A stretch of 59,413 nt of DNA from positions 1-59,413 of the forward strand of contig NZ_JADFBX010000023.1 in NCBI RefSeq assembly GCF_015223055.1, written 5' to 3'. Source of the DNA: Pedobacter sp. MC2016-24 (GTDB lineage: Bacteria; Bacteroidota; Bacteroidia; Sphingobacteriales; Sphingobacteriaceae). The notes beneath the pieces were generated by a model. It ran no database searches, was not told where the DNA came from, and worked only from the letters and a program-made list of their open reading frames with translations. Below are positions 33,554-44,102 of this stretch, piece by piece. Position numbers and translations under genes: made by a program. Numbering within the stretch: position 1 is the first letter of the stretch; each line of letters opens with the position of its first letter.

Positions 33554-36500
33554 TTATGCGTCTACTTCTTCTTGTTTCGAAGCCAATAATTTATCGTATT
33601 CTTCCTGAGAACCAACAATGATACGCTCATATCCACGTACACCAGTACCTGAAGGAATTAAGTGTCCAACAATAACGTTTTCTTTCAATCCAAGCATATT
33701 ATCACGTTTACCCGCAATGGCTGCTTCATTCAGTACTTTAGTAGTTTCCTGGAATGATGCTGCAGAGATAAACGATTTAGTACCCAATGATGCACGGGTA
33801 ATACCTTGCAGAATTGAACTCGCTGTAGCAGGTCTTGCGTCACGAACTTCAATTTGTTTCAAATCTTTACGTTTCAATTGAGAATTTTCGTCTCTTAATT
33901 TACGCAATGAAATGATCTGACCAGGTTTTACTGTGTTTGAATCACCAGCATCTTCAACAACTTTTTTGTCGTAGATCTCATCGTTTTCAATCATAAAGTC
34001 CCAACGGTCAACAGAGTTATTTTCTAAGAAAATGGTATCTCCCGGATCCTCGATATGAACTTTCTGCATCATCTGGTGAACGATTACCTCGAAGTGTTTA
34101 TCGTTGATTTTTACACCTTGTAAACGATAAACCTCCTGGATTCCGTTAACCAGGTATTCTTGTACTGCCGCAGGACCTTTAATCGCTAAGATATCTGCAG
34201 GAGAGATTGAACCGTCAGATAATGGCATACCAGCTTTCACAAAGTCATTATCCTGAACCAGGATGTGTTTAGACAATGGAACAAGGTATTTTTTAACTTC
34301 ACCATCTTTAGATTCAATAGTGATCTCGCGGTTACCACGTTTCACACCACCCAAAGTTACCACACCATCAATCTCTGTTACTACAGCAGGGTTAGAAGGG
34401 TTACGTGCTTCGAAAAGTTCCGTTACACGTGGTAAACCACCCGTAATATCCCTTGTTTTTCCTGTTGCACGAGGTATCTTAACCAAGATCTGTCCAGTTT
34501 GTACCATATCACCTTCATCAATTGCGATGTGGGCACCTACCGGGATGTTGTATCCACGGATCAGTTCACCTTTTTTATCTACAACTCTTACTGAAGGGTT
34601 TTTAGTTTTATCACGTGTATCGATAATTACTTTCTCACGGTGACCAGTTTGTTCGTCTGACTCTTCGCGGAAGGTTACACCCTCTACAATCGCATCAAAT
34701 TCAATCTTACCAGCAAACTCAGAGATAATTACCGCGTTATATGGATCCCATGAACAAATACGATCTCCTTTAGTGATTTTAGCACCATCCTCAACGTACA
34801 AGAATGATCCATAAGGGATGTTATTGGTCATGATGATTTTACCAGTACCAGGCTCAACAATTTTGAATTCACCTGAACGGCCCAACACGATATTGGTTAA
34901 ACCTTCTTCTGTTTTAGTTTCAACTGTACGAACGTTTTCAAATTCGATGATACCATCAAATTTAGCCGTAATCTGAGATTCTGCAGCGATGTTCGATGCA
35001 GTACCCCCAACGTGGAACGTACGTAGTGTCAACTGTGTACCCGGCTCACCGATTGACTGTGCAGCAATTACACCGACAGCTTCACCTTTTTGAACACGTT
35101 TACCAGTAGCAAGGTTACGTCCGTAACATAAAGCACAAACGCCTCTTTGATTTTCGCAGGTCAATACCGAACGAATTTCAATACCTTCTAAAGGAGACTC
35201 TTCAATCGCTTTCGCAATGTCTTCGTCGATATCCTGTCCGGCAGCAACCAACAGTTGACCATCTAAAGGATTGAACACATCGTGAAGAGAAATACGACCT
35301 AATAACCTGTCATACAACGGCTCTACGATATCCTCGTTATCTTTCAATGCAGTGGTATACATACCTCTCAATGTACCGCAATCCTCAGAATTAACGATCA
35401 TATCCTGGGCCACATCATGTAAACGACGTGTCAGGTAACCAGCATCGGCTGTTTTCAAGGCCGTATCCGCCAAACCTTTACGAGCACCGTGAGTAGAGAT
35501 AAAGTATTCCAATACTGACAGTCCTTCTTTAAAGTTAGACAAAATCGGGTTTTCAATAATCTCACCACCTGAACCTGATTTCTGAGGCTTAGCCATCAAA
35601 CCACGCATACCGCACAGCTGACGAATCTGCTCTTTCGAACCACGGGCTCCAGAATCCAACATCATGTAAACAGAGTTGAAACCCTGGTTATCACTCGATA
35701 ACTGAGTCATCACGAATGATGTTAAACGGTTATTGATACGCGTCCAGATATCGATAATTTGGTTGTAACGTTCGTTGTTGGTAATGAAACCCATGTTATA
35801 GTTGTTTCTTACCTCATCAACTTCTGCAGAAGCCTGCTCCAATAAAGCATGTTTTTCAACAGGAATGTTTACATCTTGTAAATTAAATGATAAACCTCCC
35901 CTGAATGCCATTTGGAAACCTAACTCTTTAATATCATCAAGGAATCTTGATGCACGAGCCATTCCGGTTATTTTAACGACATGACCAATGATATCCCTTA
36001 AAGATTTTTTGGTCAGCAATTCGTTGATGTAACCTACTTCTTCCGGTACCATTTGGTTAAACAATACACGTCCAACAGTAGTTTCAGTTAACTTGTTAAC
36101 AATAGTTCCATCTTCCAGTTTCACATTTACTTTTACTTTAATAAAAGCGTGAAGGTCGATACGTTTCTCATTGTAAGCAATGATCACTTCCTCCGGAGAG
36201 TAGAAAGAGAAATCTTGTCCTTTAACTACACGTCCTTCGTCTGTTCTGCGGCCTTTAGTAATGTAATAAAGACCCAAAACCATATCTTGTGAAGGTACAG
36301 TAATCGGCGTACCGTTCGCAGGGTTCAGAATGTTATGTGCAGCAAGCATCAATACCTGGGCTTCCAAAATAGCAGCATGACCTAAAGGTAAATGCACCGC
36401 CATCTGGTCACCGTCAAAATCCGCGTTAAAAGCCGTACATACCAATGGGTGCAACTGGATAGCCTTTCCTTCAACCAATTTAGGTTGGAAAGATTGAATA

Positions 36501-37840
36501 CCCAATCTGTGTAGCGTAGGTGCACGGTTTAACAATACCGGGTGACCTTTCAGCACATTCTCCAAAATGTCCCAAACCAAAGGATCTTTTCTGTCTACAA
36601 TCTTTTTAGCAGATTTAACAGTTTTAACGATACCCCTTTCGATCATCTTACGGATGATAAATGGTTTGAACAGCTCAGCAGCCATATCTTTAGGTAAACC
36701 ACATTCGTGTAATTTAAGGTTCGGACCTACAACAATTACCGAACGCGCAGAATAATCCACACGTTTACCCAATAAGTTCTGACGGAAACGACCTTGTTTA
36801 CCTTTCAAAATATCAGAAAGGGATTTCAAAGCACGGTTACCTTCAGTCTTAACTGCGTTTACTTTACGTGAGTTATCAAATAACGAATCTACAGCTTCCT
36901 GTAACATACGTTTTTCGTTACGTAAAATTACTTCCGGAGCTTTGATCTCGATCAAACGTTTCAAACGGTTGTTACGGATAATCACACGACGATACAAATC
37001 GTTCAAATCTGAAGTCGCAAAACGACCACCTTCCAATGGTACCAAAGGACGCAATTCTGGTGGAATAACCGGAACGATCTTGATGATCATCCACTCTGGA
37101 TTATTCTCAATGCGGGATCTTGAACCACGGAAAGCCTCAACAACCTGTAAACGTTTCAAAGCTTCGTTTTTACGTTGCTGAGAAGTCTCGTTTGCAGCCT
37201 GGTGACGCAGGTTATATGATAAAGTATCTAAATCAATACGTTTTAATAAATCCTCTAATGCTTCAGCACCCATTTTGGCGATGAATTTATTAGGGTCTTT
37301 ATCATCCAAATATTGGTTTTCTTTAGGCAACTTATCCAGAATATCTAAATATTCCTCTTCAGTTAAGAAATCCATATATTGAATACCTTCTTCTGCCATA
37401 AAACCAGGCTGAATTACTACATAACGCTCGTAGTAAATGATCAGGTCTAATCTCTTTGTAGGCAATCCCAATAAGTATCCGATTTTATTTGGCAATGAGC
37501 GGAAATACCAGATATGCGCAACAGGAACCACCAAATTGATGTGTCCCATACGCTCTCTACGTACTTTCTTCTCAGTTACTTCAACACCACAACGGTCACA
37601 AACAATACCTTTATAACGGATACGTTTATACTTACCGCAATGACATTCGTAATCTTTTACCGGACCAAAAATACGCTCGCAAAACAAACCATCACGTTCA
37701 GGTTTGTAAGTACGGTAATTGATAGTCTCAGGTTTCAACACCTCTCCACTAGAACGCTCTAAAATAGCCTCTGGCGACGCCAGGCTAATGGTGATCGAGG
37801 TGAAGTTGCTTTTTAATTTATTATCCTTTTTGTAAGACAT
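33554..37840 (-). CDS. rpoC: RNA polymerase subunit beta'
   Basis: The 1428-residue catalytic subunit of RNA polymerase has the N-terminal zinc site YECHCGKYKR...VCDRCGVEV (about residues 63-89), the clamp and rudder regions, and the active-site Mg motif NADFDGDQMAVHL (about 463-475). The trigger-loop region is near 900-960 (GVIAAQSIGEPGTQLTLRTF), and a second zinc site uses the cysteines in LTCENQRGVCALCYGR. The C-terminal tail ends in SKQEEVDA. It is 89 bases after rpoB in the same operon. Normal length for Bacteroidota. Confidence 0.98.
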   Translation of the reverse strand: MSYKKDNKLKSNFTSITISLASPEAILERSSGEVLKPETINYRTYKPERDGLFCERIFGPVKDYECHCGKYKRIRYKGIVCDRCGVEVTEKKVRRERMGHINLVVPVAHIWYFRSLPNKIGYLLGLPTKRLDLIIYYERYVVIQPGFMAEEGIQYMDFLTEEEYLDILDKLPKENQYLDDKDPNKFIAKMGAEALEDLLKRIDLDTLSYNLRHQAANETSQQRKNEALKRLQVVEAFRGSRSRIENNPEWMIIKIVPVIPPELRPLVPLEGGRFATSDLNDLYRRVIIRNNRLKRLIEIKAPEVILRNEKRMLQEAVDSLFDNSRKVNAVKTEGNRALKSLSDILKGKQGRFRQNLLGKRVDYSARSVIVVGPNLKLHECGLPKDMAAELFKPFIIRKMIERGIVKTVKSAKKIVDRKDPLVWDILENVLKGHPVLLNRAPTLHRLGIQSFQPKLVEGKAIQLHPLVCTAFNADFDGDQMAVHLPLGHAAILEAQVLMLAAHNILNPANGTPITVPSQDMVLGLYYITKGRRTDEGRVVKGQDFSFYSPEEVIIAYNEKRIDLHAFIKVKVNVKLEDGTIVNKLTETTVGRVLFNQMVPEEVGYINELLTKKSLRDIIGHVVKITGMARASRFLDDIKELGFQMAFRGGLSFNLQDVNIPVEKHALLEQASAEVDEVRNNYNMGFITNNERYNQIIDIWTRINNRLTSFVMTQLSSDNQGFNSVYMMLDSGARGSKEQIRQLCGMRGLMAKPQKSGSGGEIIENPILSNFKEGLSVLEYFISTHGARKGLADTALKTADAGYLTRRLHDVAQDMIVNSEDCGTLRGMYTTALKDNEDIVEPLYDRLLGRISLHDVFNPLDGQLLVAAGQDIDEDIAKAIEESPLEGIEIRSVLTCENQRGVCALCYGRNLATGKRVQKGEAVGVIAAQSIGEPGTQLTLRTFHVGGTASNIAAESQITAKFDGIIEFENVRTVETKTEEGLTNIVLGRSGEFKIVEPGTGKIIMTNNIPYGSFLYVEDGAKITKGDRICSWDPYNAVIISEFAGKIEFDAIVEGVTFREESDEQTGHREKVIIDTRDKTKNPSVRVVDKKGELIRGYNIPVGAHIAIDEGDMVQTGQILVKIPRATGKTRDITGGLPRVTELFEARNPSNPAVVTEIDGVVTLGGVKRGNREITIESKDGEVKKYLVPLSKHILVQDNDFVKAGMPLSDGSISPADILAIKGPAAVQEYLVNGIQEVYRLQGVKINDKHFEVIVHQMMQKVHIEDPGDTIFLENNSVDRWDFMIENDEIYDKKVVEDAGDSNTVKPGQIISLRKLRDENSQLKRKDLKQIEVRDARPATASSILQGITRASLGTKSFISAASFQETTKVLNEAAIAGKRDNMLGLKENVIVGHLIPSGTGVRGYERIIVGSQEEYDKLLASKQEEVDA

Positions 37841-37929
37841 AGTTCTTTTGTTTGAAAGTTGAAAAATTTAAAAAGTCGGGATGCTTTTCAGACAAGCTTC
37901 ATCACATCCCAACCAAATAACTTTCAACA

Positions 37930-40900
37930 TTAGTCTAACGTAATATCTAAACCTAATCCACGTAATTCATGTACCAATACGTTAAACGATTCTGGTACAC
38001 CAGGAGTAGGAAGGTTCTCGCCTTTTACAATCGCCTCATAGGTTTTTGCTCTACCGATCACATCATCCGATTTAACAGTCAGGATTTCTTGCAGGATATT
38101 GGCCGCACCAAATGCTTCCAATGCCCAAACCTCCATCTCACCAAAACGCTGACCACCGAACTGGGCTTTACCACCCAATGGTTGTTGAGTAATCAATGAG
38201 TACGGTCCGATTGAACGGGCGTGCATCTTATCATCAACCATGTGACCTAGTTTCAACATATAGATAATACCTACAGTTGTTGGCTGATCAAATTTCTCAC
38301 CTGTTAAACCATTATGTAAATAGGTTCTTCCAGAAGCAGGAACACCAGCCTTAGCAATCCAGTCTTCTACCTCGTCATGTTTCGCACCATCAAAAATTGG
38401 AGTTGCAAATTTAACACCCAATTCTTTACCGGCCCATGCCAATACAGTTTCATAGATCTGGCCCAGGTTCATACGTGAAGGTACACCCAGTGGGTTCAAC
38501 ACGATATCAACAGGAGTTCCGTCATCAAGGAATGGCATATCTTCATCACGAACGATACGGGCTACAATACCCTTATTACCGTGACGACCAGCCATCTTAT
38601 CACCTACTTTTAATTTACGTTTCTTAGCTACATAAACTTTTGCCATTTGAACAATACCGGAAGGCAACTCATCACCTACACTGATTGCAAATTTATCGCG
38701 TTTATAAGCACCAAGCTCTTCGTTTACACGAATACCGTAGTTGTGCAACAACAATTTGATCTGATCGTTTTTGTCATCATCAGTAGTCCATTTGTATGGA
38801 TTGATGTGTGCATATTCTAAATCAGATAAACTTTTCTGAGTGAATTTGGCTCCTTTAGGGAATAACAATTCCTTGTAAACGTTATATACACCCTGAGATG
38901 TTTTACCATTCACAATCTGGAACAATTTATCTACCAATTCATTTTTCAGATTTGTAGTTGCAATATCGTATCTCTTGTCTAACTTCTCGATCGCAGATTT
39001 TTCTTCCGCTTTGGTAGTTTTCTTAGCTCTAGAGAACAATTTGGTATCAATTACCACACCTCTGATTGAAGGCGGAGTTTTCAAAGACGCATCTTTTACA
39101 TCACCGGCTTTATCACCAAAGATGGCACGGAGTAATTTCTCTTCCGGTGAAGGATCAGATTCACCTTTTGGCGTAATCTTACCAATCAGGATATCACCTT
39201 CTTTAACTTCAGCACCGATACGGATGATACCGTTTTCATCTAAATCTTTAGTAGCTTCTTCCGAAACGTTAGGGATATCTGGTGTCAATTCCTCTTCCCC
39301 ACGTTTGGTATCACGTACTTCCAATTCAAATTCTTCGATGTGCAATGAAGTAAAGATGTCTTCACGAACAATACGCTCGCTAATTACGATCGCATCCTCA
39401 AAGTTATATCCCTGCCAAGGCATGAAAGCAACTTTTAAGTTTCTTCCCAATGCCAGCTCACCGTTTTCAGTAGCATAACCTTCACAAAGTACTTGTCCTT
39501 TAACAACTTTCTGGCCTTTCTTAACAATTGGCTTCAGGTTGATACAAGTATTCTGGTTGGTTTTCTTGAACTTGATTAATTTATAAGTTTTGCTGTCACC
39601 TTCGAAAGAAACCAAACGATCGCCGTCGTTTCTTACGTATTTAATGGTGATTTCGTTAGCATCTACATATTCTACAACACCGTCACCTTCAGCATTGATC
39701 AATGTTCTTGAGTCACGTGCAACGCGACCTTCCAAACCTGTACCAACGATTGGTGCTTCAGGACGTAACAATGGTACGGCCTGACGTTGCATGTTCGATC
39801 CCATCAAAGCCCTGTTCGCATCATCATGCTCCAGGAACGGAATCAACGATGCAGCAATAGAGGTAATCTGATTTGGCGCCACGTCCATTAAGTCTAATTT
39901 CTCAGGCTCAATAACCGGGAAGTCACCCTCATAACGCGCTTTTACACGTGTAGTGGTGAAATTACCTTGATCGTCATAAGCAGCATTTGCCTGTGCGATC
40001 GTTTTACCATCTTCATCTTCAGCAGACAAATAGATAACCGGTTCGTCAACAGCAACTACGCCATTCTCTACCTTTTTATATGGAGTTTCAATGAAACCTA
40101 AATTATTGATCTTCGCATGCACACACAAAGATGAAATCAAACCAATGTTTGGTCCCTCTGGTGTTTCAATGGTACACAAACGACCATAGTGGGTATAGTG
40201 AACGTCACGTACCTCGAAACCGGCACGCTCACGTGACAAACCACCTGGACCTAAGGCTGACAAACGACGCTTGTGCGTAATCTCTGCCAAAGGATTCGTC
40301 TGATCCATAAATTGCGACAACTGGTTTGTTCCAAAGAATGAATTAATTACCGACGATAAAGTACGGGCATTAATCAAGTCAGTTGGTGTGAAAACCTCAT
40401 TGTCACGAATGTTCATACGCTCACGGATGGTACGGGCCATACGTGCTAAACCAACACCAAATTGAGCGTACAATTGCTCACCTACTGTACGAACACGACG
40501 ATTCGACAAGTGATCAATATCATCCACTTCTTCTTTAGAGTTGATCAGTTTGATCAGATATTTAACAATCGCGATGATATCTGCTTTTGTCAATACCTTT
40601 ACGTGATCAGGTGTATCCATTTTCAACTTACGGTTGATACGGTATCTACCTACATCACCAAGATCATAACGTTTATCCGAGAAGAACAAACGCTCAATGA
40701 TACCTCTCGCAGTTTCCTCATCAGGTGGTTCTGCATTACGCAAAGCACGATAGATGTTTTCAACAGCCTCTTTTTCAGAGTTCGAAGTATCTTTTTGTAA
40801 AGTATTATATATAATGGTATAATCAGCCTGACTGGCACCATCATCTTTAGACAAGATAATCGTTTTAACACCAGCGTCGATGATCATATCAATATGGTCG

Positions 40901-41733
40901 TCTTCTAAAACAGTATCCCTGTCTAAGATCACTTCATTACGATCTATAGAAACTACCTCACCAGTATCTTCATCCACAAAATCCTCAACCCATTTTCTCA
41001 ATACTCTAGCAGCAAGCTTACGGCCGATATATTTCTTTAAACCTGATTTGCTAACTTTTACTTCATCAGCTAAATCAAATAATTCCAAGATGTCTTTATC
41101 AGAATCGTAACCAATTGCACGCAATAAGGTGGTAACCGGGAATTTTTTCTTACGATCGATATAAGCATACATGACGTTATTTACGTCAGTTGCAAACTCG
41201 ATCCAAGATCCTTTGAAAGGAATAACACGCGCAGAATATAACTTAGTACCATTGGTGTGACGGCTTTGACCGAAGAACACGCCTGGAGACCTGTGTAACT
41301 GAGAAACAATTACACGTTCTGCACCGTTAATCACAAATGTACCTTTAGGAGTCATATAAGGTATGGTTCCTAAATACACATCTTGAATAATGGTTTCAAA
41401 ATCTTCATGCTCTGCATCATTACAAGAAAGCTTCAGCTTCGCTTTTAATGGAACACTATAAGTTAACCCGCGGTCAATACACTCTGGTATATCATAACGT
41501 GGCGGATCAATAAAATAATCAAGGAATTCCAAAACAAAAATGTTTCTGGAATCAGTGATTGGGAAATTTTCAGCGAATACCTTAAACAATCCCTCGGTAT
41601 GACGGTTGTCTGAAGTGGTCTCGATCTGAAAAAACTCTCTGAATGATTGCAACTGCACATCTAGAAAATCTGGGTAATCTATGATATGCTTACTACGTGC
41701 AAAATTTACTCTTTGGTCGACTTTATTTGCCAA
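37930..41733 (-). CDS. rpoB: RNA polymerase subunit beta
   Basis: The 1267-residue beta subunit shows the rifampicin-binding region FFGTNQLSQFMDQTNPLAEITHKRRLSALGPGG (split: GTNQLSQFMDQTNPLAEI and HKRRLSALGPGGLSRERAG, about residues 465-505), plus PIVGTGLEGRVARDSR and GDKMAGRHGNKG near 1040, which contact the active centre. All rifampicin-target positions visible look wild-type (for example D and H in QFMDQ and THKRR). It is co-transcribed with rplKAJL and rpoC. A hairpin lies between it and rplL (41832-41859). Confidence 0.98.
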   Translation of the reverse strand: MANKVDQRVNFARSKHIIDYPDFLDVQLQSFREFFQIETTSDNRHTEGLFKVFAENFPITDSRNIFVLEFLDYFIDPPRYDIPECIDRGLTYSVPLKAKLKLSCNDAEHEDFETIIQDVYLGTIPYMTPKGTFVINGAERVIVSQLHRSPGVFFGQSRHTNGTKLYSARVIPFKGSWIEFATDVNNVMYAYIDRKKKFPVTTLLRAIGYDSDKDILELFDLADEVKVSKSGLKKYIGRKLAARVLRKWVEDFVDEDTGEVVSIDRNEVILDRDTVLEDDHIDMIIDAGVKTIILSKDDGASQADYTIIYNTLQKDTSNSEKEAVENIYRALRNAEPPDEETARGIIERLFFSDKRYDLGDVGRYRINRKLKMDTPDHVKVLTKADIIAIVKYLIKLINSKEEVDDIDHLSNRRVRTVGEQLYAQFGVGLARMARTIRERMNIRDNEVFTPTDLINARTLSSVINSFFGTNQLSQFMDQTNPLAEITHKRRLSALGPGGLSRERAGFEVRDVHYTHYGRLCTIETPEGPNIGLISSLCVHAKINNLGFIETPYKKVENGVVAVDEPVIYLSAEDEDGKTIAQANAAYDDQGNFTTTRVKARYEGDFPVIEPEKLDLMDVAPNQITSIAASLIPFLEHDDANRALMGSNMQRQAVPLLRPEAPIVGTGLEGRVARDSRTLINAEGDGVVEYVDANEITIKYVRNDGDRLVSFEGDSKTYKLIKFKKTNQNTCINLKPIVKKGQKVVKGQVLCEGYATENGELALGRNLKVAFMPWQGYNFEDAIVISERIVREDIFTSLHIEEFELEVRDTKRGEEELTPDIPNVSEEATKDLDENGIIRIGAEVKEGDILIGKITPKGESDPSPEEKLLRAIFGDKAGDVKDASLKTPPSIRGVVIDTKLFSRAKKTTKAEEKSAIEKLDKRYDIATTNLKNELVDKLFQIVNGKTSQGVYNVYKELLFPKGAKFTQKSLSDLEYAHINPYKWTTDDDKNDQIKLLLHNYGIRVNEELGAYKRDKFAISVGDELPSGIVQMAKVYVAKKRKLKVGDKMAGRHGNKGIVARIVRDEDMPFLDDGTPVDIVLNPLGVPSRMNLGQIYETVLAWAGKELGVKFATPIFDGAKHDEVEDWIAKAGVPASGRTYLHNGLTGEKFDQPTTVGIIYMLKLGHMVDDKMHARSIGPYSLITQQPLGGKAQFGGQRFGEMEVWALEAFGAANILQEILTVKSDDVIGRAKTYEAIVKGENLPTPGVPESFNVLVHELRGLGLDITLD

Positions 41734-41831
41734 TGGACTAAAGTTAATTTAGTTTAAGAATAAACTATTTGTTTGGTTTGCCGCTAAACATTTTCATCAA
41801 CCAAACTAAATGAAATGTTTATAAACAGGTA

Positions 41832-41859
41832 TAGACTCCGACTATACAGTCGGAGTCTA
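41832..41859 (-). promoter_or_regulatory. rplL-rpoB intergenic hairpin
   Basis: TAGACTCCGACT (41832-41843) and AGTCGGAGTCTA (41848-41859) form a perfect 12-base-pair stem with a 4-base loop. There is no T-run on the minus strand, so it is more likely a processing site or partial attenuator that sets rpoBC output below ribosomal protein output than a full terminator. Confidence 0.65.
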
Positions 41860-41887
41860 CGTTTAGAGTTATATTAAAATTAAGCGA

Positions 41888-42262
41888 TTACTTAATTTCA
41901 ACTACAGCTCCAGCTTCTTCTAATTGAGTTTTCAAAGCATTAGCTTCGTCTTTAGAAACACCAGCTTTTAATTCTTTTGGTGCACCGTCAACTAAGTCTT
42001 TAGCTTCTTTCAAACCTAAACCAGTTAAGTCTTTTACCAATTTAACAACTGCTAATTTAGAACCACCAGCTTCTTTCAATATTACATCAAAAGTAGATTT
42101 TTCTTCAGCTGCAGGAGCAGCATCACCAGCAGGACCTGCAACAGCAACTGCAGCAGCAGCTGGTTCAATACCATACTCGTCTTTTAAGATTTGAGCTAAT
42201 TCGTTAACTTCTTTAACTGTTAAGTTTACCAATTGCTCAGCAAACGCTTTTAAATCTGCCAT
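41888..42262 (-). CDS. rplL: 50S ribosomal protein L7/L12
   Basis: The 124-residue stalk protein has the N-terminal dimerisation helices (MADLKAFAEQLVNLTVKEV), an alanine-rich hinge (about residues 36-52) and a C-terminal domain (FDVILKEAGGSKLAVVKLVK, GLGLKEAKDLVDGAPKEL) that recruits elongation factors. It ends the rplKAJL run and is followed by a hairpin before rpoB. Confidence 0.97.
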   Translation of the reverse strand: MADLKAFAEQLVNLTVKEVNELAQILKDEYGIEPAAAAVAVAGPAGDAAPAAEEKSTFDVILKEAGGSKLAVVKLVKDLTGLGLKEAKDLVDGAPKELKAGVSKDEANALKTQLEEAGAVVEIK

Positions 42263-42325
42263 TTTTATAGATTTTTAAAAATTTACGTAAAAATAATTAT
42301 TTAATATGAACTTATAAGGTGTCCC

Positions 42326-42847
42326 TTAACCTTCTCTTTCTTGAAGAGTTTTAACAATTCCTGCAATTTTGTTTCCGCCAGACTGTAAAGCCGAAATAAC
42401 GTTTTTAGCTGGTGACTGTAATAATCCAATGATGTCTCCAATAAGCTCTTCTCTTGATTTCAAGCTTACCAAAGTATCCAATTGGTTGTCACCAATAAAT
42501 ACTGTTGAATCGATATAAGCAGCTTTCAGCTGAGGTTTATCAGTTCCTTTTCTCAAGGCTTTGATCAGCTTAGCTGGACCATTACCTACTGTTGAGAATA
42601 ATAATGCTGATTGGCCTTTAAGCGCAACAAAGATCTCTGATGCATCACCTTCTAATCCTTCAATCGCTTTTCTGATTAAAGTATTTTTAGCTACCTGCAT
42701 TTCAATCCCGCTTTCGAAACATTTACGACGGATGCTGTTTACTTTCTCAACAGATAAGCTTGATGTATCGGCAATGTAAAAATTACCGTATTCCTGCATC
42801 TTCACTTGAAGAGCCGAAACGACTTCGTGTTTTTCTTCTCTGTTCAT
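42326..42847 (-). CDS. rplJ: 50S ribosomal protein L10
   Basis: The 173-residue stalk base protein binds 23S rRNA and L12 dimers. It starts with MNREEKHEVVSALQVKM and has YIADTSSLSVEKVNSIRRKC (about 23-42) and QVAKNTLIRKAIEGL (about 52-66), typical of L10. It starts two bases after the rplA stop, so no separate L10 leader is present. The downstream gap to rplL is about 60 bases. Confidence 0.97.
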   Translation of the reverse strand: MNREEKHEVVSALQVKMQEYGNFYIADTSSLSVEKVNSIRRKCFESGIEMQVAKNTLIRKAIEGLEGDASEIFVALKGQSALLFSTVGNGPAKLIKALRKGTDKPQLKAAYIDSTVFIGDNQLDTLVSLKSREELIGDIIGLLQSPAKNVISALQSGGNKIAGIVKTLQEREG

Positions 42848-42849
42848 AA

Positions 42850-43548
42850 TTAGATCCCCGCTACTGATTTAGTTTCGATTGCAATTCCAGGACTCATAGT
42901 AGAAGAAACATGAATGCTCTTAAAATAAGTTCCTTTTGCAGCAGATGGTTTTAATTTAGAAATTACCTGAAGTACTTCTAAAGCATTTTCATATATTTTA
43001 TCTGCTGGGAATGATACTTTTCCTATCGAAGCGTGAATAATTCCACTTTTGTCAACTTTAAAATCAATTTTACCGCCTTTAACATCAGTAACTGCTTTAC
43101 CAACTTCGTTGGTTACAGTACCTGACTTAGGGTTAGGCATTAAGTTCCTTGGACCTAAAACGCGGCCCAATTTACCTACCTTCGCCATACAAGCAGGAGT
43201 AGTGATAATAATGTCAACATCAGTCCATCCACCTTCAATCTTGGCTACATATTCGTCCAAACCTACGAAATCTGCTCCTGCAGCTTTAGCCTCTTCTTCC
43301 TTATCAGGAGTACAAAGTACTAAAACACGTACAGTTTTACCTGTACCATGAGGTAAAGTAGCAATACCACGTACCATTTGATTGGCTTTACGTGGATCTA
43401 CACCTAAACTTACATCGATATCAACCGATGCATCAAATTTAGTCGTAGTGATCTCTTTTACCAAAGCAGCCGCATCCTTTAAAGAATACGATTTACCAGA
43501 TTCTAGTTTAGCATGTGCCTTTTTTTGATTTTTTGTTAATTTAGCCAC
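42850..43548 (-). CDS. rplA: 50S ribosomal protein L1
   Basis: The 232-residue protein of the L1 stalk helps release deacylated tRNA. VSLGVDPRKANQMVRGIATL (about residues 46-65) and the LGRVLGPRNLMPNPKSGTV block (about 122-140) are standard. I start it at GTG 43548 (VAKLTKNQKKAHAKL), which matches other L1 proteins. A TTG at 43584 would overlap rplK and add twelve unrelated residues. It lies in the rplKAJL cluster. Confidence 0.95.
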   Translation of the reverse strand: MAKLTKNQKKAHAKLESGKSYSLKDAAALVKEITTTKFDASVDIDVSLGVDPRKANQMVRGIATLPHGTGKTVRVLVLCTPDKEEEAKAAGADFVGLDEYVAKIEGGWTDVDIIITTPACMAKVGKLGRVLGPRNLMPNPKSGTVTNEVGKAVTDVKGGKIDFKVDKSGIIHASIGKVSFPADKIYENALEVLQVISKLKPSAAKGTYFKSIHVSSTMSPGIAIETKSVAGI

Positions 43549-43571
43549 TGTTGTAAACTGTTTTTTGTTAA

Positions 43572-44015
43572 TTAATTTGTCCAAGGTGCATCACCGCTAA
43601 CGGTGATTCCCATACTGCGTGCTGTACCGGCAACCATACTCATTGCCGACTCGATAGTGAATGCATTTAAATCAGTCATTTTATCTTCAGCAATTGACTT
43701 AACCTGATCCCAAGTCACCGAACCAACTTTCTTACGGTTGGGCTCAGCAGAACCACTCTGTAATTTAGTAGCATCCTTTAACTGGATAGCAACCGGAGGG
43801 GTTTTGATGATAAATTCGAAAGACTTGTCAGCATAAACAGTAATTACAACTGGTAATACTTTACCGGGCTTATCTTGGGTACGAGCATTGAATTGCTTGC
43901 AAAATTCCATTATATTCACCCCCTTAGCACCCAATGCAGGTCCTACTGGTGGCGATGGATTTGCAGCTCCACCCTTGATCTGTAACTTAACAAGTGCACT
44001 GACTTCTTTTGCCAT
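43572..44015 (-). CDS. rplK: 50S ribosomal protein L11
   Basis: The 147-residue protein binds the GTPase centre of 23S rRNA. It starts MAKEVSALVKLQIKGGAANP, with the proline-rich PSPPVGPALGAKGVNIMEF (about residues 19-37) and the C-terminal RNA-binding part ending in GTARSMGITVSGDAPW. It is the first ribosomal gene after nusG, as in most bacteria. Confidence 0.97.
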   Translation of the reverse strand: MAKEVSALVKLQIKGGAANPSPPVGPALGAKGVNIMEFCKQFNARTQDKPGKVLPVVITVYADKSFEFIIKTPPVAIQLKDATKLQSGSAEPNRKKVGSVTWDQVKSIAEDKMTDLNAFTIESAMSMVAGTARSMGITVSGDAPWTN

Positions 44016-44102
44016 TTTCTGTTTTTGTTAATTTGTAATACTCAATGTTATAATGTTGGAAGCAAGTAACATTTAAGATTTTTATATAGTATATACTACT
44101 AA

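Noticed and set aside
33554..41733. Many plus-strand open frames inside rpoB and rpoC
   Set aside because: They are antisense shadows of strongly conserved genes, lack starts and signals of their own, and have no known domains.
43549..43584. TTG-initiated N-terminal extension of rplA
   Set aside because: The extra residues overlap rplK and are absent from L1 proteins; GTG 43548 gives the standard start.
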